64,000 nt of DNA from Brasenia schreberi (taxonomy: Eukaryota > Streptophyta > Magnoliopsida > Nymphaeales > Cabombaceae), in contig JAYKKT010000040.1 in the NCBI GenBank assembly GCA_036023115.1, positions 3,407,501 through 3,471,500 of the forward strand, given 5' to 3'. A model generated the notes under the pieces. It saw only the letters and a program-made list of their open reading frames with translations, was not told where the DNA came from and searched no databases. Every line of letters begins with the position of its first letter. Positions within the stretch are counted from its first letter, which is position 1. Positions 50,607 through 61,078 of the stretch are shown here, in pieces. The translations under genes and the position numbers were made by a program.

Positions 50607-53600
50607 GAAACTCCGCCCATGTAAGGGATCACCCTTGCATTGCCGGTCCCAAGCCCGGATAAAGGAGGAGGGTTGTGTTAGGCTTCCGACAGCCAGCGTA
50701 AAACTTCGTCGGATTTTCTACAACATGGATTACAAAAATTATGAGTATTGCTTTGGGGCGTTCCCGCCTAGCGACGTGCTGCAGAGCCCGAATGCAGTAA
50801 GAAGTAAGCAAGGGCCACTACATTTTCGCCCGAATGTAGTGAATCAATTGCAGAGAGGGTTCCCACATCATGGACGGGTGTGGGTAAAGAAGTTAGTCCC
50901 GCTACATTGCCGCCCGAATGTAGTGAAAAATTTTCAGAGAGGGTCTTCGCATTTTGATTATGGACGGATGCGGGGGGTAAGGAAGCTAGTCCTAGATAAT
51001 AAGATTCGTATTGGTTCTTGGAATATCGGAACATTATCGGGTAAGCTAATGGAGGTGGTAGATACTATGATTCGGAGAAAGATTCATATTCTATGTTTAC
51101 AAGAGACAAAATGGGTTGGAGAAAAAGCAAAGGAGATAGAGGATACAGGTTTTAAATTATGGTACTCAGGTAAAGAAAAGGCCCGAAACGGAGTTGGTAT
51201 TATCATAAATAAAGATTTAAAGGAGAGTGTAGTAGACATACAACGATATGGTGACCGAATCATGACATTGAAATTAGTGTTAGGAGTAGAGGTTTTGAAT
51301 ATAGTTTGTGCTTACGCACCCCAAGTAGGACTAGAAGATAGTATAAAGACAGTTTTTTGGGAAGAGTTAGATAAGGTGTTTCAAAAGATTCCACAAAGGG
51401 AGATGATTTGTTTAGGAGGAGATTTAAATGGACATGTCGGTAAAGAGGCATTAGGATATCAAGGGATTCATGGAAACTTTGGTTATGGGGATATAAACGA
51501 GGAAGGTAGGGAGATTTTAAATTTTGCTATGTCATTTGATCTCTTTATAGTCAATACAATCTTTAAAAAACGAGATGAACATTTAATTACTTATAAGAGT
51601 GGCTTATCACAAACACAAATTGATTACTTTATTTGTAGAAAAAAGATAGAGCGTGTTGTAAAGATTGTAAGGTAATTCCAGGAGAAAGCTTAACCACCCA
51701 ACATCGACTTTTAGTTATGGATTTACAAATAAAAAAATGGACAAAGAAGAAAAGAGTGCATCGAGCTATTCGGACTAAATGGTGGAACCTCAAAAGTGAG
51801 AAAGAAGATATATTTAAACAAAAAGTCCTTCAAGGAGATGTTTGGAATTATGTTGGCACACCCTCTGATATGTGGAACAATACGGCTATACATATTAGGA
51901 AAGTGGCGAAAGATGTGTTAGGGGTATCTAAGGGAGGTGTACCGGCACAAAAAGAAGCTTGGTGGTGGAGTGAAGTAGTACAAAACAAAATCAAGGCAAA
52001 GAGGGCATGTTACAAATTACATTATGCTAAAAAAACTAGTGAAACTTTAGAAGCTTATAAGAAAGCAAAGAAGGAAGCAAAAAAGGCCGTTAGTGAAGCA
52101 AAAGCTAAGATTTGGGAGGACTTATATAAAAAACTCAACTCAAAAGAGGGTGAAAGAGACATTTTTAGGATAGCTAGGGCTAGAGATAAGAAAACTAAAA
52201 TCTTAATTATGTTAGATGCATAAAAGACGAGGATGAAAAAATTCTAGTGGCAAATGATGATGTAAGAAATAGATGGAAAAACTATTTTTATAATCTTTTT
52301 AATGAAAATAAAGATTTTAGTATTAGTTTAGGAGATTTAGCCAAGTCAGAAAAGTATATAAACCACAATTTCTACCGACGTATTCAAAAGAATGAAGTCA
52401 AAGAGGCTCTTAAACATATGAAGAGTGGTAAATCGGTAGGACCAGATAATATTCCTATAGAAGTTTGGAAAATACTAGGAGAAATAGGAATCACTTGGCT
52501 CACAAGACTATTTAATGAAATATGGAAAAACCAAAAGATGCCCGAGGAATGGAGAGCAAGTACACTTATACCCATATATAAAAATAAGGGAGACATTCAA
52601 AATTGTGCGAATTATCGAGGTATCATTTGATGAGTCATACTATGAAATTATGGGAAAGAATTATTGAACGTAGGTTAAGACAAGTATCAAGTACAACAGA
52701 GAACCAATTTGGATTTATGCCTGGTAGATCTACTATTGAAGCGATTCACCTTTTGAGACGTCTTATGGAACATTTTAGAGCAAAAAAGAAAGACCTTCAC
52801 ATGATATTTATTGATCTAGAAAAAGCTTATGATAGGGTACCGAGGGAGGTTCTTTGGAGAACTTTGGAAAAAAGAGGTATCCCATTGACATATATTAACC
52901 TTATAAGAGACATGTATGATGGTGCAAAAACATGTGTGAGGACTCATGAAGGAACGACAGACTTCTTTGAAGTTAATATTGGGTTACATCAAGGATCAAC
53001 TTTAAGTCCATACTTATTTATAATGGTGATGGATGAGTTAACAAAACATATTCAAGATGAAGTACCTTGGTGTATGTTATTTGCAGATGACATTGTATTA
53101 GTGGAGGAGTCTAAGGAAAAAGTTAATAGAAAATTGGAACTATGGAGAGAAACATTAGAAAACAAAGGCCTCCGACTTAGTAGAACAAAGACAGAATATA
53201 TGGAATGTAAGTTTGATCATTTGGCTACTTCAGAGGACATAGAAATTAAAATTGGCACACATTGCATTCCCCAAAAGGAAAGTTTTAAATACCTAGGGTC
53301 AATTTTTCAAAGTGATGGAAGAATTGATAGAGATGTTACACATAGAATTAATGCTGGTTGGTTAAAATGGAGAGGAGCATCAGGTATTCTTTGTGACAAG
53401 AAGATACCATTAAAATTAAAAGGTAAATATTATAGAGCAGCAGTTAGGCCTGCCATGTTTTATGGTTCTGAGTGTTGGGCAGTTAATCATCAACATGTAC
53501 AAAAGATGTCTGTGACAGAAATGAAGATGTTGAGATGGATGAGTGGTCATACAAGAAAAGACCGTATACATAATGAGGTTATTAGAAACAAATTAGGAGT

Positions 53601-53892
53601 GGCACCAATAGAGGATAAAATGAGAGAACATCGTTTAAGATGGTTTGGACATATAGAAAGAAGATCAAAAGAAGAACCTGTAAGAAGGTTAGAAAACCTA
53701 AATTTGGAAAGTATTAAAAGAGGTAGAGGACGACCACAAAAGTGTTGGAAAGAAACAATAAAGAATGATCTAGCTTATTGGGAGTTAACTGCTAACATGG
53801 CACACGATAGAGATCTGTGGAAACAAAGAATCCATGTAGCCGACCCCGTCTAGTATGGGAAAAGGCTTAGTTGTTGTTGTTGTTGTTGTTGT
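50607..53892 (+). mobile_element. RTE-type LINE, near full length, 16-bp target duplication
   Basis: About 3.29 kb flanked by the identical 16-mer TGTGAAAGGCAAGGAG at 50591-50606 and 53893-53908. Starts ACTCCGCCCATGTAAGGG; ends TCTAGTATGGGAAAAGGC and a (TTG)8 tail instead of poly(A). One endonuclease-RT coding region and no ORF1, as in the RTE clade. Inserted in sense orientation in the coatomer pseudogene. Both ends are present, so this is the reference copy for the five others in the window. Confidence 0.95.
50725..53853 (+). pseudogene. LINE endonuclease-reverse transcriptase, three frameshifts
   Basis: The product would nick target DNA and reverse-transcribe the element's RNA there. The likely start is the ATG at 50725 (MDYKNYEY). 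A tandemly repeated leader peptide (RPNVV motif) comes first, then an APE endonuclease (about 50990-51650: GSWNIGTLSGK, LCLQETKWVG, GGDLNGHVG, LSQTQIDYF), a linker, and a reverse transcriptase (about 52380-53250: [29 protein letters not shown] at 53080-53091), then a C-terminal region ([21 protein letters not shown]). Frame breaks fall near 51650, 52195 and 52628; each is crossed by an obvious continuation in another frame and each looks like a small indel. Otherwise well preserved. The LINE cannot move by itself in this form. Confidence 0.92.
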
Positions 53893-55924
53893 TGTGAAAG
53901 GCAAGGAGAAAAAAAGACCATTGTTGGTCATTCGGATCTGTGCACAGTGTCATCTTTATTTAAATGTCTACCTCCCAGATAAATTGTATGTTCTAACAGG
54001 CATTATGTTATGTGTGCTTTGTTCCATCCAAAGAGGATCTGGTTGTGTCAGCCTCCCTGGATCAGACTGTTCGTGTTTGGGATATTGGTTCTCTCAAGAG
54101 GAAGACTGGCGTCTCCTGCAGATGACATACTGCGATTGAGTCAGATGAACACAGATCTTTTGGTGGTGTTGATGCAGTTGTTAAGTATGTGTTGGAAGGT
54201 CATGACCGGGGAGTCAATTGGGCTGCTTTTCATCCTACACTGCCTCTCATTGTCTCAGGAGCTGATGATCGCCAAGTGAAACTTTGGCGAATGAATGGTA
54301 AATATGAAACCTATTTATTTACTTTTTATGTTCCTGAATAATAATAAATGGGGAATCTCTGCTTTCCATTTATTCATTTAGATGCTGACCTGAATGCATT
54401 TATCTATTCTTGATGCTATTCTATTAACATAATATAAGGTTTGGGAGGAACTTACATGTATTTGTTGGGCAAAATCTTTTGTCTAGACAGTTCTTGGATG
54501 CATTAAATTTTGTAGTATTTGGTTTACAAAATAAACTTGTAGTATTTGAAGTGTTCTTCTCTATGCTGCTAATTAAAATAAAATGTATTCTCAATTTTCA
54601 GACACAAAGGCCTGGGAAGTGGACACCTTGAGAGGGCACATGAATAATGTCTCTTGAGTGATGTTCCACGCGAAGCATGATATCATAGTGTCTAACTCAG
54701 AAGACAAAAGTATTCGAATATGGGATGCAACAAAGAGGACTGGAATTCAAACATTCCGCCGAGAGCATGATCGGTTTTGGATTCTTGCGGCGCATCCAGA
54801 AATGAACCTTTTGGCAGCTGGCCATGACAGTGGCATGATTGTCTTTAAGCTGGAGAGAGAAAGGCCTGCTTTTGGTTAGTGGTGATTCTTTGTTCTACAC
54901 AAAAGACCGTTTCTTGTGTGTCTATGAATTCTCAACACAAAGAGAGACACAAGTACTCCCATTTCGAAGACCAGGCTCTTTAAGCTTGAACCAAAGTCCA
55001 AAGACTCTTTCCTATAGCCCAACTGAAAATGCATTTCTTCTGTGTTCAGATGTAGATGGTGAAAAATGAGATAGTCAAGAAGAGCAGCCTACCTATCGTT
55101 ACAGATGCCATATTTTATGCTGGCACGGGTAGTTTACTTTGCAGGACAGAGGATAGAGTAGCCATTTTTTATTTGCAGCAGAGATCCGTTCTTGGTGAAC
55201 TTCAGACTCCCTAAATGTTCTGCATACTATCCCTCTTGTCGTTGTTGAGTCAAGAAGAGAAGTTGATGAAGTGAAGGAATTGATTGCTATTGCGAAAGAA
55301 TACGTGCTGGGCTTGCGCATGGAGGTGCACAGACAAGAAGTTAGAGATAATGCAGTTCAGCAGCAAGAATTAGCTGCTTACTTCACCCATTGCTACCTTC
55401 AGAACGTTCACTTGAGGCTTGCGTTGTTGAATGCAACGAGTGTCTGCTTCAAGGGCGTGAACTATGCCACAGCAGCGAGCTTTGCTCTGCGCCTTCTGGA
55501 GACCGACCCTCCAGCTAATCAAGCATCCAAAGCTCGGCAAGTGCTGCAAGTTTGTGAGAAGAATATGAAGGATGCCCATCAACTCAATTATGACTTCAGG
55601 AATCCATTTGTTGTTTGTGCGGCTACTTTTGTTCCAATTTACCGTGGACAGAAGGATGTTGCTTGCCTGTATTGTACATCACGTTTCGTTCCGGCCATAG
55701 AGGGGCAGCTTTGCACAGCCTGCGATCTTGCAGATGCGTCTGGGCTGCTATGTTCTGCTGCCCAAACGAGGTGATTATGTGGGGTTCAGTAGGTAGCAAA
55801 CTTGGATTCCCGCAATCACCTTCCTCAAAGACGGCAGTTGAAATGCTCACCTGTTATTGGAACTTAAAGCCATCCTGGCAAGCTCCAACGGCTGAATCTA
55901 GTTCTTTAGAAAAGGTTGGGTTAG

Positions 55925-56321
55925 TGTAAGAAAACGATCCTTTTTAAGTGACTTGAGGAATCCCAACGAATCATCAATTGAACAAACCGAGTGTAGCAAA
56001 GAAATAAATCTACAAAGCTAGGTATTTCAATACATAATACAAGTTACATAACATGCAATTAAAGGGTCAAAACAAGTTTTCAAGTGTTACAAAACAATAT
56101 AGAGGTAAGAGGTTCTAGAGCAAATTTACCAGGTTTATGTTACAGGAAATGGTGAATAAATAGTAGGGAATCCTCCATCCGTTGGTGGTCTCTCCAACTG
56201 TTATATTGACTAGTTGTTGGGGACTAGGGAGACTCCCAACAACTATCTAGGGGTGGCCAGGGCCCTGGCTATCTAACAAACAAACAGCGGTCCTCATAAC
56301 CCGTCTTATTATATTTTAACA
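55925..56321 (-). repeat. 3' LTR (left copy)
   Basis: Aligns end to end with 59026-59384: shared TGTAAGAAAAC, GAGGAATCCCAAC, GGGGTGGCCAGGGCC and TTTTAACA, with indels. The divergence implies an old insertion. Confidence 0.88.
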
Positions 56322-56447
56322 CTCTCTTCAAACTTATGGTATGGATACTGAAAGTTTATCCAACAACAAAAAAAAGCATTAATTTGAGAGTCAATTTTGT
56401 AGAACCATCTTGGATGATTAAGCAACCAAAATGGCTCGCTTAATAAC

Positions 56448-57105
56448 TCATGTTGGTAACTTGATCTCTATGTTTGGATCCACCGCTTCTTTAAACCGTC
56501 TACTTCTTACCATCACTTTAAGTCGGTCCACAAGATTAACCTCATTGGTAGGACGACCATAGTCAAGAGGATCTCTACTCGTTATAGATTTTAATAATAC
56601 AATACTAAAGTTATAAATGTCATTCTTCTCATTTAAGAGTCTTGTATTTGCATATTCTTGAGCCACATAACAAAATGTCCCTGTCACACGAGTTGTGATG
56701 TGGCTCTTCTTAGCACCAAGAAGCTTTGCAAGTCCAAAATCTGATACCTTGGCCTTGAATTCTTCATCAATTAATATATTGCTAGATTTAATATCACGAT
56801 GTACAACCTTTGGTTCAATGGTCTCATGTAAGTAAGCAAGCGCTTTAGCATTGCCGAGTATGACCATCGTACGAGCTTCCCAAATAAGAAATCCCTTTTG
56901 ACGAAGGGCACCATTTAGCTATTGCACTAGATTACCATTATTTACATATTCGTAGGCGAGCATCCTGTGAATTCCTTCCACACAATATCCAAGAAGTCGA
57001 ACAAGATTTTTGTGTCTCACATGACCGGTTGCTTCCACTTCTACTTTGAATTCCTTCTCTGCTTGGTCCAAATTGTTGAGCACTAATTTGTTCAACATAA
57101 TAATC
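56448..57105 (-). pseudogene. Captured receptor-like kinase fragment
   Basis: Minus-strand similarity to a plant receptor-like cytoplasmic/transmembrane kinase of the LGAxKSH-VNLVDWLK type. In order: [40 protein letters not shown], then a TAG stop (56919-56921) where the family has [21 protein letters not shown] (catalytic loop intact), [28 protein letters not shown] (APE changed to AQE), [10 protein letters not shown] (DVYSFG degraded), [15 protein letters not shown]. The glycine loop and lysine strand upstream are absent or unrecognisable, and the fragment stops before the C-lobe end. No intron interrupts it. It runs in the same sense as the LTR element that contains it. Confidence 0.88.
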
Positions 57106-57907
57106 CCAACTTCTAATTTGTGAAACTCACTAAAAAGTGAAGGCCACGGTTCTTCAAGAGCTCAACCTTTTTCACTAGCATCATTGTCTGTACGCTTCAG
57201 TATCTTTCTTACATATTTTTCTTAAATTGATCATTCTTTCCACTGCAAAGCGTATTGAAAGTAAACAAGCAAGAGCCCAAAAACCAGAAAAAAGCAAGAC
57301 CAAAGCAAAATTGATGCCTCACAATTAAATTAGCTCTAAATCTCGGAAACCAACAAAGCAATTCATAGTTTCCATTCCAACCCAAAATGCAAGACAAATA
57401 AAAAACTAACCCAAGAAAATGGTTTACTCCAATTCAAAAAGGTTATTTAATAGACAACATTGATCATCTAAGTAAGATTGTCAAATATAACAAATAATTT
57501 CATGAATCACTACAAACTCGTGATATTACAAAAAAAGGCAACGCTATACCAAACAAGCTTTAAGGCTAAACTCGAACCATCCAAAACAATCAAATACCAA
57601 GGTCCTTAAATAACTTACAATCTCAAACGTGATTTTATAATTCCAAGAATAAGATAATCCACCAAGATAATCAAAAAATATTATAACAATTTATAATCAA
57701 CTTAATATTTTTCAAGAATCTTTTCGTCATAAAATATTTGTCTCAAAAGAAAGAATTCTTTTAATGGAATTTTTATCATTCGCACAAAATGCTCAAAATA
57801 TAGCAAATTAAAATTTAATACTCAATGCAAAACTCTTTTTATGTATTATTTTCAAATACTTGTATCAAGCACAACATTATCAACATAACAATAATTGTAT
57901 TTTCAAT

Positions 57908-58165
57908 ATTGACTCATCTCCAACCAATAACCAACAACATGAAGCACCTTAATCACAAAGGTCTTCAACAAAAGGCCAACAAATGTGATATATAGCCACA
58001 ACACAGAGATCTTAATCACATCAAGATCACAAATTATCAAATAATAAAAAGTTTATCTTCAAACATTGATTAATCTCCAATCAATAGTTAACAACATGAA
58101 GTACCGTAATCACAAAGGTCTTCAACAAAAGTGACATATAGCCACAATACAGATCTCAATCATAC
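57908..58165. repeat. Tandem repeat inside LTR element, period about 156 bp
   Basis: ATTGACTCATCTCCAACC at 57908 and ATTGATTAATCTCCAATC at 58064 begin two related units with shared AACAACATGAAG, AATCACAAAGGTCTTCAAC and ATATAGCCACAA; the second is shorter. 57200-58450 is otherwise AT-rich and non-coding. Confidence 0.8.
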
Positions 58166-58459
58166 AAATAGATGCAACTTATTGTTTAACAAACAACAAA
58201 CAATTTTTTTTTCTAAACAAGACACTAAGCAATTGATCCAATGAATGTTAAAAATAAATAAGTTAGAAAGATCACCCCTAGATGGACTCGAATCTAAATA
58301 CCAAACAAGGTCAAATCGGATCAAACGATTGGGTATAGATTTGGGTCCAATAAGAATCTCATATTTAATATAGAACGGGTCTAGATCTAGGACTAGGTCC
58401 AAGATCCGACTACATATAAGTATAAACGCCCATCTCTCTGCTTACAAAACATCGTTTCC

Positions 58460-58975
58460 CTCTCATTCTCTCTCTCTCCTACACCCACACTCTCCGCTCA
58501 TCTTCATCATGACCGCATGACCAGTTGCATACATCAACTCCCTAGAGTCCTGATTTACTAATATTGACTGTGGAGAAGGTACTTGAGATGGCCCATTCAA
58601 GCTTCTTTTGCTCAAGTCGCTCAAGTCTAGGCTTTGCACAGACCAACTCTCTACCGAACACAATGTTGACTTCGGCGACCCAACCATTGCACCCACCTTG
58701 GACGTGATCGAACCCTAGTCGTTGTCTTTGAGGGTCGAGTGAGCCATGATTTGGGATAGCCCAGCCATGTGGTCTTCTTCATCACTCTATCTCCCAGTGG
58801 AGCTCCCCACCGAGTGGGCGTAAGGGAAGTCGCATGACAACTGTTTCTCGAGGAAATCCATCTCATCCGAGAGGACACGAGATGGCGACCACAACTCTCC
58901 GTCACTCATTAACAGCAAATGCAACATGTGATGCAGCTTCGAATCATCGTCAACATCCTCCATGACGACTACCAC
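58460..58975 (-). pseudogene. Gene-like stretch of unknown origin in LTR element
   Basis: Higher GC than the rest of the interior. Minus-strand frames give protein-like text with acidic and amphipathic segments (SDGELWSPSRVLSDEMDFLE, QLSCDFPYAHS, LERLEQKKLEWA) spread over more than one frame. No family recognised. It may be a second captured host fragment or the element's own degraded leader. Confidence 0.35.
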
Positions 58976-59011
58976 TCAAATGCTAGCAATGACCACCGAT
59001 CTATCATTCTA

Positions 59012-59025
59012 AAGCTATGATACAA
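59012..59025 (-). other. Primer binding site of the LTR element
   Basis: Minus-strand TGTATCATAGCTTT directly abuts the LTR at 59026; compared with the usual TGGTATCAGAGC it lacks one G and has one substitution. It sets the element's orientation. Confidence 0.65.
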
Positions 59026-59384
59026 TGTAAGAAAACATCAAGTCACTTGAGGAATCCCAACCAATCGTCAATTGAGCAAACCGAGGGTAGCTACGAAACA
59101 AATCCACCAAAAGCTAAGTGTTTCAATGCTTAATACAAGTCAAACAACAGGAAATCAAAGTATCAAAACAGGTGTCAAAGTGGTGCAAAACATTATATCT
59201 TTTTAAGAGGTAAGACTATTTATAGAGCAAATGCACATATTTATGTTATACAAAATGGTGAAAAAGGGAAGCAACAGAGCTAGCCATTGGGAACCAAGAA
59301 GACCTCCAACGGCTAACTGGGGGTGGCCAGGGCCACCAACGCACAAACACAGGCCCTAGTGGCCCGTCCTATTACATTTTAACA
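59026..59384 (-). repeat. 5' LTR (right copy)
   Basis: Partner of 55925-56321. Read on the minus strand it starts TGTTAAAATGTAATAGGACGG-like and ends TTTTCTTACA. Confidence 0.88.
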
Positions 59385-59869
59385 ATTACATGTTTAGTTT
59401 ATGTGCATCACTTGGTCTTTGGTTTCCGATGATGATTTGGTTTGCAAATATAAATAGTTTTCCTCGCAGAGAATTTTGAGACTTTGTTCCTGGTGGATCA
59501 ACTTCATAGGAGATTAGTGTTTGCAAGCTTATGAAAGTCCTTGGCAGGTCAAATTTGAAGGTCATAGATTTGGAGGTTTTGATGCATGTTCAGATTCGAC
59601 ACCATGATTCCTAAGGTAATAATCAAATCATGGATTTTTCCTCAGGCAGTACATTATTCTTCTATTCAACATGTGTTTTGGTTGTCTTGCCTACCAGGAA
59701 AACGGTACTCCTCTTACTTTAGGCTTTAAATATAATGAAGATTCGCGCCTTTCTTTAGCATTTCTACATCTTTCTTTCTTTGAGCTGGTTGTATTGATGA
59801 TGAGCATTGGTTAATGATGGCCTGGTTTTTATTCTGTAGAACTTTTTCTTATGGTGCCCTTGCTAGCAT

Positions 59870-59870
<1 letters not shown>

Positions 59871-59899
<29 letters not shown>
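59871..59899. repeat. (CGT)n trinucleotide microsatellite
   Basis: Nine or ten CGT units followed by short CT and CA runs. Confidence 0.95.
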
Positions 59900-59900
<1 letters not shown>

Positions 59901-60957
59901 TCTCTCTCACACACACATATCATTGAAGTTACTCTTGCTATTTAGACTTCTGAAATTCGATCTCTGGTGAAGGGAAACTGTAAAAGCATAGGTATGGTTG
60001 CTTTATTGGGTCCCATCAGTAACATCCAATTTTGCACTGGTTCCACATCAGGGTTGAATCCGTACCATCCTCTTCTTGCACTGTGCAACCAAATACCATC
60101 TGCTGAAACTGGATCGATTGAGTCTCATAATTAGCAGATCTCATCCTAATCTGATGAAACCAAAATCAAGAAGGTCCAACAAAGTCGAGGCACATAAGAC
60201 GAGCAACTCGGAACTGATAAGATCATCTACGATCCAGCTACTATCAGAAATGTAAGATTCTTAAACCCCATTTGTCTCATTGGTGCAACAAGACTCCGGA
60301 TTCTGCATGCAGCATTCAAAAATCTACAGATTTATTATGGATGCCGTGTCATGACGATAGCTGGCTTGTTTCTCAGGTCATACAGAGGTGATAAGATAAA
60401 CTTCACTAAACCAGAAATTCAGAAAAGCATTCACACCCATACCAATGAGTTGTACCATTATCTATTTAATGCATATGAGAAAATCTACCAAGTTAAAACA
60501 CCATATGTTGGGATTCAAGACAATTAATAATCTGGTACAATTCTTAAAGAAAAAACATGCTCATGTTCGAAACAAATTGAAGATGCAAATATAACAAGCA
60601 AAAAATGCTAAAAACTAGACAACAACTGGCTTTTGAAGTTAGAAGATTCATAGCTGCAAATCAAGGGTGCGCAACCACCATAAGACATGGCTGTAGCGGA
60701 TAACAATAGCACTATTCTATAATCATAAGCTACCCAATGAATTTGTCAACCCAATCATATCAAAGTGTAGTGTTTGATTGCTTGCTCAAGTGTTTTAGTA
60801 AACGGTCCAGAACTGTAGAGAAGTAAGGGCAACCTTCTTTTATATATGGCTATGCTAAGGAAGTTTGAATGTTATTTGAACGTCCATGCTGTGAAAATGT
60901 GTGAATCACGCATAGATAATGTAGAAATCATTATCGCTGGCCTTTAAAGCATAGGCA

Positions 60958-61078
60958 TTGCACCGAGAGTGTTCGTTCAACGGCAAGACGCTCTAGCACC
61001 GTTGCTGCTGGTGGGGAGTTCCACTTCCAGTGGGTGCATGCGGGTGCGTGTCAGGCTTTGGCCTCCTCTTGTAATAAA
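60958..61078 (+). repeat. tRNA-type SINE
   Basis: Plus strand: ACGCTCTAGCACCGTTGCTG head, box B GGGGAGTTCCACTTCC (degenerate), GGGTGCATGCGGG, then CAGGCTTTGGCCTCCTCTTG. Closest to the copy at 40130-40294. Confidence 0.75.

Larger units (their letters stand above)
48885..55774 (+). pseudogene. Coatomer subunit alpha (alpha-COP) pseudogene
   Basis: The intact gene makes the WD40-repeat scaffold of the COPI vesicle coat. Remains, in gene order: 48885-48966 ([17 protein letters not shown], with donor GTGAGC); about 53999-54297 ([41 protein letters not shown]); 54602 to about 55210 ([66 protein letters not shown]); and about 55215-55774 (TIPLVVVESRREVDEVKEL, QQELAAYFTHC, LNYDFRNPFVV, ending ADASGLLCSAAQTR). 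Damage includes missing first exon(s) and several WD40 exons, at least three small frameshifts in 54000-54180, TGA for Cys at 54657, a frameshift near 54873, one deletion after SDVDGE (about 55065) and a large one at about 55212 that removes most of the protein's middle. Retained introns (54298-54601) show it is not a processed copy. An RTE LINE sits in the 5' intron region. Confidence 0.93.
55925..59384 (-). mobile_element. Non-autonomous LTR element carrying a kinase fragment
   Basis: Two long direct repeats with TG...CA ends, 55925-56321 (397 bp) and 59026-59384 (359 bp), enclose 2.7 kb. Orientation is minus: next to the right-hand LTR, 59012-59025 read on the minus strand as TGTATCATAGCTTT, close to the copia-type initiator-tRNA-Met primer site, and GAAGAGAG precedes the left-hand LTR on the minus strand as a polypurine tract. 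No gag, protease, integrase or RT is recognisable. The interior holds a receptor-like-kinase fragment, a tandem repeat and an unidentified gene-like stretch (58460-58975, minus). Flanks GTTAG and ATTAC do not form a clean 5-bp duplication. It begins about 150 bp after the coatomer stop codon. Confidence 0.85.

Noticed and set aside
56448..56867. A functional receptor-like kinase gene
   Set aside because: In-frame stop, missing glycine loop, degraded APE and DVYSFG motifs, and location inside an LTR element.
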